Source: Carya illinoinensis
Lineage: Eukaryota; Streptophyta; Magnoliopsida; Fagales; Juglandaceae
Direction: 5' to 3'
Assembly (NCBI RefSeq): GCF_018687715.1
Contig: NC_056765.1
Coordinates: 30,774,254-30,838,253, forward strand
Length of the DNA stretch: 64,000 bases
Shown here: positions 46,961-58,100 of the stretch, piece by piece
Layout: the number at the start of each line of letters is the position of its first letter
Position numbering within the stretch: the first letter of the stretch is position 1
Translations under genes and position numbers: made by a program
Notes under the pieces: model-generated
Told to the model about the DNA's origin: nothing
Database searches by the model: none
The model's input: only the letters and a program-made list of their open reading frames with translations

Positions 46961-47488
46961 AAATCAATACTCTATTTTAATTAACGACTTTTCTGAAAAA
47001 AAAAAAAACAATAACAATAGTTGTTTAGGACAGTTTGCTATATAAGTAAACAACTCATCACTCAAGCACACCATCTGCAAAATCTTCACGTCATCGCAAC
47101 AGATCTGCTTTGGAAGAAAAAAAAACTATAGTTTTAAAAAACACGTAAATAGATTCATTTTTAAAACAATGCATCCAATGTATCCATCTTTTTGTAACTT
47201 ATCAAACTGCTAAGACAGTGCCAAAACAGAACCAAATTAATTAATCCCCATCCAAAAAATAAATGAAACAATGAAAAGACGGCATCATTCATTTTCTTAA
47301 CTATATACATTAGAAACCATTAAAATATGAACTTATCAAACTGCATTCAGATTTCTTGCCACTTGCTATATCCAGTTAGATGTTACATTTTACTCTTTCT
47401 TGAATTCTCGAAATCTAGCTGGTTTTTCTTAGGAAGAGAAATGGTGTCGGATTTCAATTTTTGTAAAGATTTCTTTAGAAGGACTTAC

Positions 47489-47592
47489 CGATCAAGCTTT
47501 TGCTGGCAGCGACATCTGATTTGTTGTAGATGCGGAGTTGCTATTCTTAACAGAAATTTCCTCAATTTCAGCAACAGTTAAAGGTTGGCCAC
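47489..47592 (-). other. 104-bp exon module, copy C2
   Basis: Same module with splice sites kept; nearest 3' exon of the truncated NLR in unit 2. About 0.45 kb before it (47000-47480) is absent from the matching place in unit 1. Confidence 0.6.
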
Positions 47593-48267
47593 CTGCTTCA
47601 AATATGTTTTGTTGTGAATTTGTGAACATGATGACCATCGTCTTTTAGAAATTACACGGGAAATTTTCTTTCATAATAAAAAATCACACAGGAATTCTCT
47701 AATGAGTAAACATAAGCAAATAGAGTTGCATATTGCTCATTCACTGATATATATGCTATGGCCAGAATTGCAGATCAATAATATAAACATTTTTTTTTTC
47801 ATTAATTTTCTTTTTAGTACTGAAACTGAGATCTATTGAAACGCATGCCATCGAAAGAAACCTGCAGACCATACGAGAGACACTCAACAACACGTTCCAT
47901 CAAAAATAGCTATAAGTTTACTTAAGATAGAGGAGTAACGCTATGTACAAGTTTCAAATATATAAGTTCTACATAAGTTCTTTATATAAAAAAAAAAAAA
48001 AAAATGAATCCACATAAGTTCCACTAAAAACGAATAGTTATTTTATTTTACATTTTTTCATAAAGAGATCTACTGTTCTTTTTATAAAGAGATCGTGGGG
48101 AGTTTATCTATTTGATAATTGTATAAATCATTTTGCTCAAAATAAAAATAATCAAATTATATTGATAAATGGTTGGAAAAGCTAGTACGTACCTAACTTT
48201 GAAAGTAGAATGTACACTCGCTGCCATCCACTTGTAGTTCATATGTTTGCCTTGTAGTAGAAGCCAT

Positions 48268-48753
48268 TCAAATCAATACATAATTAATCCTTATGCTGGG
48301 GATGTGAGCAACCTTGCGCCATTGTTTTCCTTTTTTATTTTGCAACTGTTTCTCCAATAGTGGACATCTGAAAATAGCTAGAGTAGAAATGGAGGCAGGA
48401 AACCCATCTTTTGGAACGAACTTCAGATTAGGACAATCATGGATCTCCATCTGCTCAAGAGAGGTGAGGCGTGGAATGCCCAAGTTGTCCAAAGATGTTA
48501 TAGTTGGAATTCCAGAGATGGAAAGATGGATCAGAGTAGAAATGGAGTCAAACAATCTCTCTTCTGGTGTGAACTTTAGCCTTGGGAGGTTACGGATAAC
48601 GAAATTTTCAAGAAAGGTGAGGTGTTGAAGTCCCTTCTTGTCTAGAGATGTCATATTTGAAAATCCAGAGATGGTAAGACTGGTCATAGTCATGGGCAGC
48701 AAATCCAGCTCTGGAAAAGACTCAACATCTTCGCAATTGCCACAAATTGACAA
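48268..48753 (-). pseudogene. NLR remnant, unit 2 (last 161 codons of the LRR region)
   Basis: Aligns with about residues 1170-1330 of the intact NLR, from ICGNCEDVESFPELDLLP to the stop at the same place. Just upstream (about 48755) homology stops and resumes near 48830 with the sequence that lies upstream of the intact gene (28437). A single deletion of about 3.9 kb of the NLR plus its promoter explains this. The coiled coil, NB-ARC and most LRRs are gone. The remaining ATG is an internal Met and no promoter is visible. Confidence 0.88.
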
Positions 48754-48837
48754 TGCTAGAATCTAGAGGTGCAAAGGTAATTTGTAAACAATGGGGCTTA
48801 TTGTTCTGAAATGAAAAGGAAAACAATGCGTTGCAAC

Positions 48838-49381
48838 AACATTCTTGACCAAGGTGTCAAAAAAACATTTGCAAAGCATGCATACGAGGTAGTCATTTTT
48901 TTTTTTTTTCAAATACAGTTACCTGGACCTAACCAGCTATGATGGTACTGCATGATACAACATCTCGTTTAGGCATTCGATCAAACCACTCCAGAGCTCA
49001 ATCCATATCACCTGACCCACCAACCATAATATTTCATGAATACTTATCCCGCTCCATGGTGCAATCAAACATCCTTCTTGCCTCCTCAACCAAGCCCCAA
49101 TTCGCATACATCCCAATCAATGCATTGGTAACAAACACATTGTTCTCCAGCCCAACTTTTACGGCATGAACTTGAACTTGCTCACCCTCCAATACCCCCA
49201 AACTGTTCCCACATTCTTTAAACAAAAACACAAAAGTGTAACGATGAGGCATAAGGCTCAGACCCCGGACCACTGACCGAAATATAATCATAGAGTCGTA
49301 GGAAGAAGTGGGAGACACTGAATGATAAACAAAAATTTTGTACATTATAGCGTCTATTGTGTGTCTAATTTTAAATCTCAT
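48838..49381 (-). pseudogene. PPR protein fragment, unit 2
   Basis: Longer than its unit-1 counterpart: LMPHRYTFVFLFKECGNSLG, then GEQVQVHAVKVGLENNVFVT, then NALIGMYANWGLVEEARRMF, about two PLS-type repeats, ending in a stop at KYS. Beyond the stop, WFDRMPKRDVVS and a second stop are still readable. No start or C-terminal E/DYW part is present. Confidence 0.82.
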
Positions 49382-50037
49382 TTATACAAACAATAACCTA
49401 GAAAAGAAATAAAGATATTAGAATTTCATCATCCATTTATCCCTTATACAAATACTATAGTATCTCTAAAAAAAATCAAATACTATATCAACACAGCATT
49501 CAATACGTCAAAATTTGGCATTTAAATAATAAAGTCTAACATTAACTAGCTATCATTTATAAGAACAATTTTAAAATGATCGATATTATAATGTTATTTG
49601 TATATAGTTTAAAAATTAAAACAAATTTTAAAAAGCTAAGTATTCCAAAGACAAAGCAGCATTATTATATTGATGTCACACCCACGGAATCGGGTGTAAG
49701 AGGACGCCCATTACGCTGGAAGTGGAGCACATAAACCTATAGAAGTTTTTATATACATATATACATATTCAATGTGATGCTTTATAATTGATGAGTCTCG
49801 TTAACTCTTTACATACATTCATTGAACATTAAAGGAGTTTTGCACGATTAAATTAGTACTGACTGACTTTGTGAATGAAAAAAAAAAGAACTTTTCCGTG
49901 AGAATCCTCATATTCCTAGATTATGAGTTCAAAACTGCTGTCAGACTAACAAAAGTTTCTGAGATATTCAAAAGTTAGTGCTTCTTAACATAATTTTGAT
50001 CAAGATGAACATGAATGTGTTATGAATGCCAACTTAC
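49382..50037. other. Spacer in unit 2
   Basis: 49550-49790 matches about 29200-29400 of unit 1. The remainder, up to the USP exon, has no match in unit 1 and no recognisable gene; it may be intron of the USP-domain gene. Confidence 0.45.
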
Positions 50038-50190
50038 TGAAGGGGATCATCTGTGCAGGCTGATGAACATGAATGATGCAAATCTTTTTTCCTCCAGAGT
50101 TTTGTAATGCCCACAACAGGATTGCTCTGCTCTCTTTCACATTTTCTCCCACTGCAACATACAATGTATTTTCTATCTCTTCGATCCATA
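50038..50190 (-). pseudogene. USP-domain exon of a U-box/kinase gene (PUB33-like)
   Basis: Minus-strand reading EEIENTLYVAVGENVKESRA then ILLWALQNSGGKKICIIHVH, QPAQMIP, ending at a donor GTAAGT (50032-50037). This is the N-terminal universal-stress-protein domain of U-box domain-containing protein kinases of the PUB33 group. A stop lies just before the first residues in this frame, and neither the kinase nor the U-box domain appears downstream in the window. Probably a lone first-exon fragment. A leader-like segment with donor GTACGT lies upstream (about 50690-50760). Confidence 0.72.
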
Positions 50191-51005
50191 GCTATAGAAT
50201 GAACAATGGTAGTCCCTACAACTCTCGTAAAATCTTTTGCTTTGAAAAACTCGAGGGGACAATCTTTGAGAAGATAATAGGAAACAAATACCTGAAGGAA
50301 ATGACAGATGCTTAATTACCATCTTCATGAGTATAATCTTGAGTTAGGATGTTAATTCTGCCTTGCTCTTCCGAGATCTATCAGCAAACCAAACAGGGGT
50401 GTGAGCAAATGTCTTCATTAAAGCAAATCAAGTAGAGCGAAACCCACAAACCTGATTTCCCACGCAACGCCGCTCTCGAATAACTTAGAAAAACCCTAAG
50501 TCATGACCAGATTCACCATACGGAGCACCCCACTGCCTGCATTTCCCACTTTCTAACTTCTAATGTTTTCCAGAATAAATCTACATAATAGGAACAAAAC
50601 AGATTGAAAATCTTTAAAATAAGAAACAATTAATAGACAAGATTCAATAAATGAAAAGATTATCATGTAAAAGAACGTACCAAGAAATGAAAAATGAAGA
50701 GGAGGAGCAATGAAGATGGCAGCGTGGGTTTGGTTTGGATGTCTGGAAGGAGCGTGTCCCACATCGATCGATCGTATTATTTTTTGAATACTGTTTTAGA
50801 AAGTCGTTAATTAAAATATTGATTTAATTTTTAAATTTAAAATTTGAAACTCAAATTAAAAAGGAAAAAATTTGATAAAATGATGAGACTGACACTGAGT
50901 ATATATAATATTGTGCGTACGTGTATAACTATACTTAGTATTATTTATATTAATTTGATAGATGGTCAGACGAAAGTTGTTGTTACAATAAATATTTAGC
51001 TTACC

Positions 51006-51720
51006 ATACAATGGAAATGGTTTATCTGACTTCATCTGTACGTAGATTGGTCTCTTGCTGGTTGGTCGTGATCTTCAAGTTGGTCTATTGCTTGTTGTGA
51101 GAAAGAAATACAGACAAAAAATTACAAGAGACAAGTCTGAAACCTATAAATATGTAATATCCAGTTGATGATATGAAAGAGTGTGATTCCTTAGTGATCA
51201 GGAATCACATCATGCCATGGCCCAACCATCACACATCTCATATCCAAACTGCAGAAATGTTTTGAACTCTTCCACCTCTATATCTTCTGCAACCAAATGA
51301 TCTACAAGGAGCCATAGGGATGCATGTGAGATACAAATACATGCAGAGTCTTATAATAAACAAAAGAAAATATGTTTCACAGCAGATTATATTTTGAAAT
51401 TTCACATCCCAAGTTAAATTAATATTAAAATTTTATGGAAAAAAAAAAGATTAGATGCTGAAATTCATAGTTGACATCAACAAGAATAACAGCATTAAAA
51501 TTGCTGGCATGAGACAGAGTTGTACATAAAATTTTGTTGAAAAATATTAAATTGGTTTCTGTAATTATTGTAGAACGATTTGCATTCAAATTGCTTGCCA
51601 CTTACTATATCCATCTCTTCTGAGGAGTTGCAATATCCTTTGATATCGCATTTTACTCTTTCTCAACAGCTACCTGCTTTGGCCCTATAGAAGAAATTTG
51701 GAACCTGAGGCTTTTGCTGG
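51006..51720. other. Unmatched spacer in the third unit
   Basis: AT-rich sequence without recognisable gene; does not align with units 1 and 2 by eye until near 51590. Confidence 0.45.
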
Positions 51721-51726
51721 TGTTGA

Positions 51727-51975
51727 TTATATCTGGTTTGTTGTAGAATCGGAGTTGCTGTTCTTCACAAAAACTTCATCAATTTTAGCAAAAGGAACAT
51801 CTGGATGTTGCCCGCAGGTTGAGTTCGAGTTTGAATCAGAGGATGAAGGACTAGTAGCAGTATCCATGTCATATAGGAGATTATCTGTCATTTGTTGTTG
51901 TTGCCCGCAGTTTGAGTTCGAGTCTGAGGCAGGGAAAGACTTGAGGATCTCCGAAGCCTTGTAAACTGCACAACC
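51727..51975 (-). other. Diverged exon module D1 with a Ser/Asn-rich extension
   Basis: Minus-strand frame reading KSFPASDSNSNCGQQQQ, TATSPSSSDSNSNSTCGQ, then VPFAKIDEVFVKNSNSDS and TTNQI before a stop. The end matches the 104-bp module family (VAEIEEISVKN.NSASTTNQ), here with a longer upstream coding part containing a doubled SDSNSN..CGQ motif. It suggests the module once was the last coding exon of a gene. Confidence 0.55.
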
Positions 51976-51980
51976 TGCTT

Positions 51981-51982
51981 TC

Positions 51983-52032
<50 letters not shown>
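51981..52032. repeat. (TA)n microsatellite
   Basis: About 50 bases of almost pure TA, interrupted near 52000. Confidence 0.9.
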
Positions 52033-52035
<3 letters not shown>

Positions 52036-52194
52036 TTTCACGCCGCACTTGCTAAATCCATCTCTTCAGGGGGAGTATAATTTAGATGTCGCATTTTACT
52101 CTTTCTTGAATTCCCTACATCTAGCTAGTTTTTCTTAGGAAGAGAAATGGTGTCGGATTTCGATTTTTGTAAAGATTTCTTTAGAAGGACTTAC

Positions 52195-52298
52195 CGATCA
52201 AGCTTTTCCTGGCAGCAACATCTGATTTGTTGTAGAAGCAGAGTTTCTACTCTTAACAGAAATTTCCTCAATTTCAGCAACAGGTAAAGGTCGGCCAC
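52195..52298 (-). other. 104-bp exon module, copy D2
   Basis: Same 104-bp length, acceptor CAG and donor GTAAGT. Nearest 3' exon to the unit-3 NLR. Confidence 0.6.
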
Positions 52299-52841
52299 CT
52301 GCTTTCAAATATATTTTGTTGTGAAATTCTGAACATGATAGACCATCAAATATATTTCATAATAAAAAATCACATAGGAATTCTCTAACGAGTAAACATA
52401 AGCAAATAGAGTTGCATATTGCTCATTCATTGATATATATGCTATGGCAAGTATTGCAGATCAACAATATAAACGTTTTTTTTTTCATTAATTGTCCTTT
52501 TAGTACTCAACAACATGTTCCATCAAAGTACTTAAAATAGAGGAGTAACGTTATTTACTTTATAAAAAAAATGAATCCACGTAAGTTCCACTAAAAACGA
52601 ATAGTTATTTTATTTTACATTTTGTCATGAAGAGATCTACTGTTCCTTTTATAAAGAGATCGCGGGTAGTTTATCTATCGCGGGTAGTTTATCTATTTGA
52701 TAATTGTATAAATCATTTTGCTCAAAATAAAAATAATCGAATTATATTGATTAATGGTTGTAAAAGCTAATACGTACCTAACTTTGAAAGTTGAATGTAC
52801 ACTCGCTGCCATCCCCTTGTAGTTCATATGTTTGCCTTGTA

Positions 52842-55120
52842 TTAGAAGCCAATCTCTATGTTGGGGATGTGAGCAACCTTGCGCCATTCTTTTCCTTTTT
52901 TATTTTGCAACTGTTTCTCCAATAGTGGACATCCGCGGATATCTAGAGAATAAATGGAGGCAGGAAACCCATCTTTTGGCACGAACTTCAGATTAGGACA
53001 ATTATAGATCTCCATATACTCAAGAGAGGTGAGGCGTTGAAGGCCGTCTAGAGAGGTCATATTTGAAAATCCAGAGATGGTAAGTCTGGTCAGAGTCATG
53101 GGCAGCAAATCCAGCTCTAGAAAAGACTTCACATCTTCGCAATTGCCCCAGATTGACAATTCTTGAAGAGAGGGGAGTTTTTGTAGACCCCATGTCGTTC
53201 GACAGGCAACGAGCTTGTCACAACGTACGATGGAAATTGATTCTAAATTGGTAGGCAAGCCCCCTTCACCGAATGATTGCAGCATTGGACAGAATTTGAT
53301 CGATAGTGACTTTAAATTGGTAGGCAAGCCCCCTTCACCGAATGATTGCAGCATTGGACACTTATAGATAGATAGTGACTCTAAATTGGTAGGCAAGCCC
53401 CCTTCACCGAATGATTGCAGCATTGGACAGTATCTGATCGATAGTGACTTTAAATTGGTAGGCAAGCCCCCTTCACCGAATGATTGCAGCATTGGACACT
53501 CATAGATAGATAGTGACTCTAAATTGGTAGGCAAGCTCCCTTCACCGAATGATTGCAGCATTGGACAGTTATCGATCGATAGTGACTTTAAATTGGTAGG
53601 CAAGCCCCCTTCACCGAATGATTGCAGCATTGGACAGTAAAAGATAGATAGTGACTTTAAATTGGTAGGCAAGCCCCCTTCACCGAATGATTGCAGCATT
53701 GGACACTCATAGATAGATAGTGACTCTAAATTGGTAGGCAAGCCCCCTTCACCGAATGATTGCAGCATTGGACATTTTTCGATCGATAGTGACTTTAAAT
53801 TGGTAGGCAAGCCCCCTTCACCGAATGGTTGCAACATTGGACAGTATCTGATCGATAGTGACTCCAGGGATGGAAGGAGTAGGTGCATCTTGTCAGGTAA
53901 TGACCTTAAATTCCCACAACTACTTATCTCAAATGTTTTCAATTTTTCGGCGCGCAATCCTCCATCCGGAAATGATACGAAATTAGGGCAATTCTTGATT
54001 CTTATAATCGAGGCGGCTAAATCGTTTTCATGTTGTTCTGAATTAATAAGAGACTCCAGATTCTCACATCCATTGATGGTGAAAATATCGATCTTTGCGA
54101 TTAAGTTTACATGGAAGCATCTAAGAGAATCACAACTATTTTCCAAGTATAACTCTTTGAGGGATGAATAGTTGAAGTGCACTGGGAATTCTAACTTCTT
54201 ACAGTTTGAGATCGTAAGACTTTTTAATGTGGAGGGTAGACCATCAATTTTCAATTCTTGAAGAGGACTGCTGGAATCCATCATTCCCTCCGGTAGGGAC
54301 CGTAATGCATCAGATCCTTTAAGCACTAGTTTATGAAATCCAGATGGCAATTCATTTAACAGAACCTCGTTAACATTTATTAACTCCAATCTCAAGTCTG
54401 GAAGTGAGGCCGCCAGCTGCGAACATTCAACAATCTCAAGTCTGGCTAAAGAAGGAAGATGGATGGGCAACCCTCCTGTTAGCTTGGGGCACTTAATAAT
54501 ATGAAGCGCTTCAAGACGAGGAAAAGTAGCTTCACCTTCATTTTCAGAATCAAAACATAGCCAGTTTTCCCAATCTGGCATGTCTTGAAACTTTAGAACT
54601 TTCAAGGCTTCGAATGGCTTAAACGTAGAAGAACCGCTACCATAGAACTCCATACCCACTCTAGCAATTCCATGAAAGCCAATGATAGAGAGCGTCTGGA
54701 GAGAGTGTAGTTGTCCAAATGATGGCAAGATGTGGCAATATTTACAATTACGGAGATAAAGATTCACTATCTTAGAGAATGAAGGATGAGCGAGCCAATC
54801 CGGTAAGCTTTTACCACCATAATTGTCGATAGTGAGACTTTTCAAGTTTGTATTGGGTTGGAGATTCCCCAATACAGTTATTTGATCACTTTCTGAAATA
54901 TTGCCAGTTGTAGGGTCCCATTTCAACTCCAAATTCGTAAGATGCTTCTTATCCTTCAACCTTGCATCCAAAGCATCGGTGGGAGATTTGACATTTTGGA
55001 GCTTCGTAATAGTGAGCTTCCCCCCAATATCTTCAAGACTCCCCAACTCCCCAATGCTCGATCCGCAATGTTTGTTGACAACAAATATATCCAAAGTCTG
55101 TAGACATTTTAGTCTACCCA
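52842..55120 (-). pseudogene. NLR of the third unit: LRR half only, cut by a CACTA element
   Basis: Open from the CACTA insertion point (55120) to the stop at 52842-52844, about 758 codons of LRR. It starts at GRLKCLQTLDIFVVNKHCGS, equivalent to about residue 660 of the intact NLR. The open frame runs a few codons into the CACTA end, so its ATG at 55163 is spurious. Relative to the intact gene it has a nine-unit LRR expansion (53223-53843), loses about 58 residues after NMTSLD, and ends differently (HIPNIEIGF). The CC and NB-ARC half should lie beyond the right end of the CACTA element, outside the window, if it survives. Confidence 0.9.
53223..53843 (-). repeat. Nine-unit 69-bp tandem repeat encoding 23-residue LRRs
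   Basis: Exactly 621 bp = 9 x 69, in frame. Each unit reads CPMLQSFGEGGLPTNL then K or E, SLSI and two variable residues. The pairs after SLSI, in protein order, are EK, YE, FY, DN, YE, RY, YK, KF, and VR in the last unit (SISI). Nearly all DNA differences lie in about nine bases covering these codons plus the K/E codon. The intact NLR has two such units. In the LxxLxLxx pattern the varying residues are the predicted solvent-facing ones. Confidence 0.92.
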
Positions 55121-55133
55121 CACTACAACAAAA

Positions 55134-58100
55134 TATGGTTTTTGCCACCATTTTTTTTCCCACAGATGAAAAGTGGCCGCTTATACATATGATTTCTCAC
55201 AAAATTCTTGTCTCCAAAAATATCCATAGAAATTGTCAGTAAAAATGTGTTGTTTCGGCAAAAAATAGTCCCCGAATTTGATTTTGTCACAATAGGTCAT
55301 AATCTGCATGTTTTCTGGTTGTCCTAACGACATACAGTCGTCACTGAAGTGTTTTGTCTTTCATTAATCACTGAATTCTATTGTGACAAGCAAAAGTCGT
55401 CATTATATTGTGATTCTATAAATAGCCTACTTAGCGCGCAGGGGATCTTTTCCCTCTCTTCTCTTCGCGTCAGTCGACCTCGCCCCTACCATCCATACCA
55501 TATTAACCCCAAAACCCACAGCCCTACCTCCGAAAATTCTTCCCAGAAATGTTTTTCAAAGATTGTAAATCCCAAGTGCTGCCGTAATCCATCAGTGATG
55601 CAGATGGAACAAGCAACCAGTGAATCGTCCTCGACAGCCCACATACAATCGACGATGATCTTCTGATTTTGCATGCTTCGATTCGCAATTTAGTTGGTCG
55701 ATTTTCTGGGCCCTAGCTGTCTCTGCTTGGGCATCCCCTTCTTTTCACTGAGCCCTACCAAAACACTATGGTCGGCTCCCTTTACTGTGAGCAATCGAAG
55801 AGAAACTAAACTGCGAAGCTACGGTCAGGTTTTCAATTTATCAGTTTTTTGGATTTCGCCATTCCTGTTATTCTATATTTCTCTGATGTCGAGGCTTTGA
55901 AATGTCTTTTGAAGGGATAATGTCGTATTGGCTTGAAGGATTTTTATGACCAGATTGAACATTGGGGCATTTTATATACTTGAGAAATTGAAAGATTTCC
56001 TTTAGTCATCAGGACCATGGCAGAAGCAAATACGGTTTTATTACTCTTTTTTTTTCTCAGTCAATTTGTTTGTTGTTGTCATTTACCTTTGATTATTGAT
56101 TGAAATGGTTAGGTTGATACATTTCACAGCTATTATGTTGGATGGATATTGTATGGCTCTGTTTTCCTCTCCTTCTTTACCGGCATGCCAACTCTTTTAA
56201 TTTCTTCTATTTTTTCTGTTGGGTTCAGAATATTGATTCCTGCAATTTACTTGGTGGAAAGCTGTAAAACTAGAAAACCCTCTGTATATTCTATTCTTTT
56301 TGATGCCTTGACTGAGATCTCTACTTATCTTTATGTTTTACTCAATATTTTCTGTGGGTTTTTCCATTTTTGGCATCCTAAATCACAGTTCTTGTTTGGG
56401 AGAGTAAAAGTGGATGAATAGGTAAATTTTGCTTGGTTTTTTGGCTAACCGTTCTCCAAACAAAACGTATGTTCAAGATATATATATTGAACTGTCCTTG
56501 TCAGTTATAACGAATTCTTTTTCAATTTTCAATGATTTAGACTCATGAGTTTCCGGTTTGAATCAGTCTAATGTTAATGCAACTTTCACTTGTTGCTGTT
56601 GAGTCTTGATTGTTTTCATTAATTTGCAAAATACATGACTTCCATCATGATACAGTTTTATATATTACGCTAATGCATTTGGGGAGCCTAACCTATTCTT
56701 AAAGTAACCCATATGCAGAGGAAGAGAGACACTACAGTTTAGATTATTTTTGCTACTTTAAGTGTATGCTATTTAATATCCTTTACCTACTCTTTTCATT
56801 TCTGTTTCTGTTTGCTGTTTTTTTTTTTTTTTGGTTCATTTATTAGACTTCCCATCTTGCATAATGTGGCTACCTACCCACTGAAATAATGAGTTAAAGA
56901 AAATGTTGTTTATATTCGTTGAGCAACAATGTTAATCATTTTTGGTATAGCCCTTCAGTTCTCAGCAGGTACCTACTAATTTGTCATAACTAATTTATTA
57001 ACTAAAGGAGAGCAGTCTATTTGTAACAGATTAGTTAAAGTGTTGCAATAATATAGCTACGAAGTTGTGTTCATTTTATTATTATTTAGACTTTAAGATA
57101 GGTAGTCAAATGTTCACAATTCTATCTAGAAGTCCATGTTCTATATAGATTTTTTAACAATCCTCTTTCTAATTGATCTGTTTATCATCATCTACCAATT
57201 TGGTCCAATAGACTTTCACTTCACCTGTGGTGTATCGAAAATATGTGCATTGACAGCTTGAGTCTAATCTAATTGTTTGTTCACTTTAGACTAGTTTTAT
57301 CATCTCTCCCATAAAAACATAATGAAGACTGGTACGAATGTTTTGCTTCCAGTATTGCCTATCAACTCTGGTTTTCCATACAGCTTCTGGATCCATGGAT
57401 GTAGAAGATGAATATTTATTATGTAAAATTTACTTGGCTTTTACCATGTTCTATCTAGGATTTGATCCACATTTAATTATTGCCTTGTCCCTTTGTATTT
57501 TTTTCCAGGCTTCCACGGCTGGCTGAGGCAATCCTCCAAATTGACCTCATCATGTATTCATGACAGACTGTGTGTAAGTTGTCAAATCTGTTCGTACTTT
57601 ACATAGGATGGAACAGATTCTGCTTGATATGTAATACTTAAAGTTCCTACTACTATATATCCCAAAAAGGGGTCTTGTGATGAACCAAATCGGTAGATAG
57701 TTTGGTCATTGTATGAATATTTTGGGACCTATGAATGGGTTATCAAAATGGGTTTGCATGGTAGTAGATTCAGGATTGCACTTAGAGTCTATTTGTAATC
57801 GAACTCATCAATCTAGCATCGTTAAACTGCCTTTTTAACTACTTCTATTGTACTAATAGAGCTTGGAATCTTGGGCTGATGGGTAATTTTCATGTTGGTA
57901 TAGCTGCTGCAATTTTATATAGGCACCCAGTGGGTGTATGCCCCTTCCCGAAACATTTCAAACGTTTAAATGGACTGGATTTGTGGTTTTCTGTGATTTT
58001 TCCAAGCCGTTGTATGTTACGCTGTGATAACTGACACAGCAGTACTTATGATACTATGTTTTCCATGAATCTTTTCCACATATCTCCCTACAAAGGTTCG

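Larger units (their letters stand above)
30183..50900. repeat. Tandem duplication unit 2
   Basis: Same order of elements as unit 1 with the same insertion sites. Differences: a 3.9-kb hAT inside the copia; deletions of integrase and RNase H in that copia; an extra stretch (about 47000-47480) before the second 104-bp module; loss of nearly all the NLR; and a retained USP exon. Similarity to unit 1 is uneven: about 93% in the LTRs, close to 99% over about 41505-45900. Confidence 0.85.
50901..55120. repeat. Partial third repeat unit
   Basis: 50901-51005 repeats the unit-start sequence. After a stretch without match, sequence from about 51590 again resembles the NLR-downstream region, followed by the NLR of this unit. 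The MITE, copia and lipoxygenase parts of the other units are missing. Confidence 0.7.

Noticed and set aside
53223..53843. CRISPR-like array, because of the regular 69-bp repeat
   Set aside because: It is in frame within an LRR gene of a plant genome and the repeats are coding; nothing prokaryotic is present.
55121..55163. ATG at 55163 as the start of the third NLR
   Set aside because: The first 14 codons are CACTA terminal sequence; the true NLR start lies beyond the transposon.
55440..55670. Captured host exon in the CACTA leader
   Set aside because: GC-richer and open on both strands, but no recognisable protein. An untranslated first exon of the transposase is simpler.
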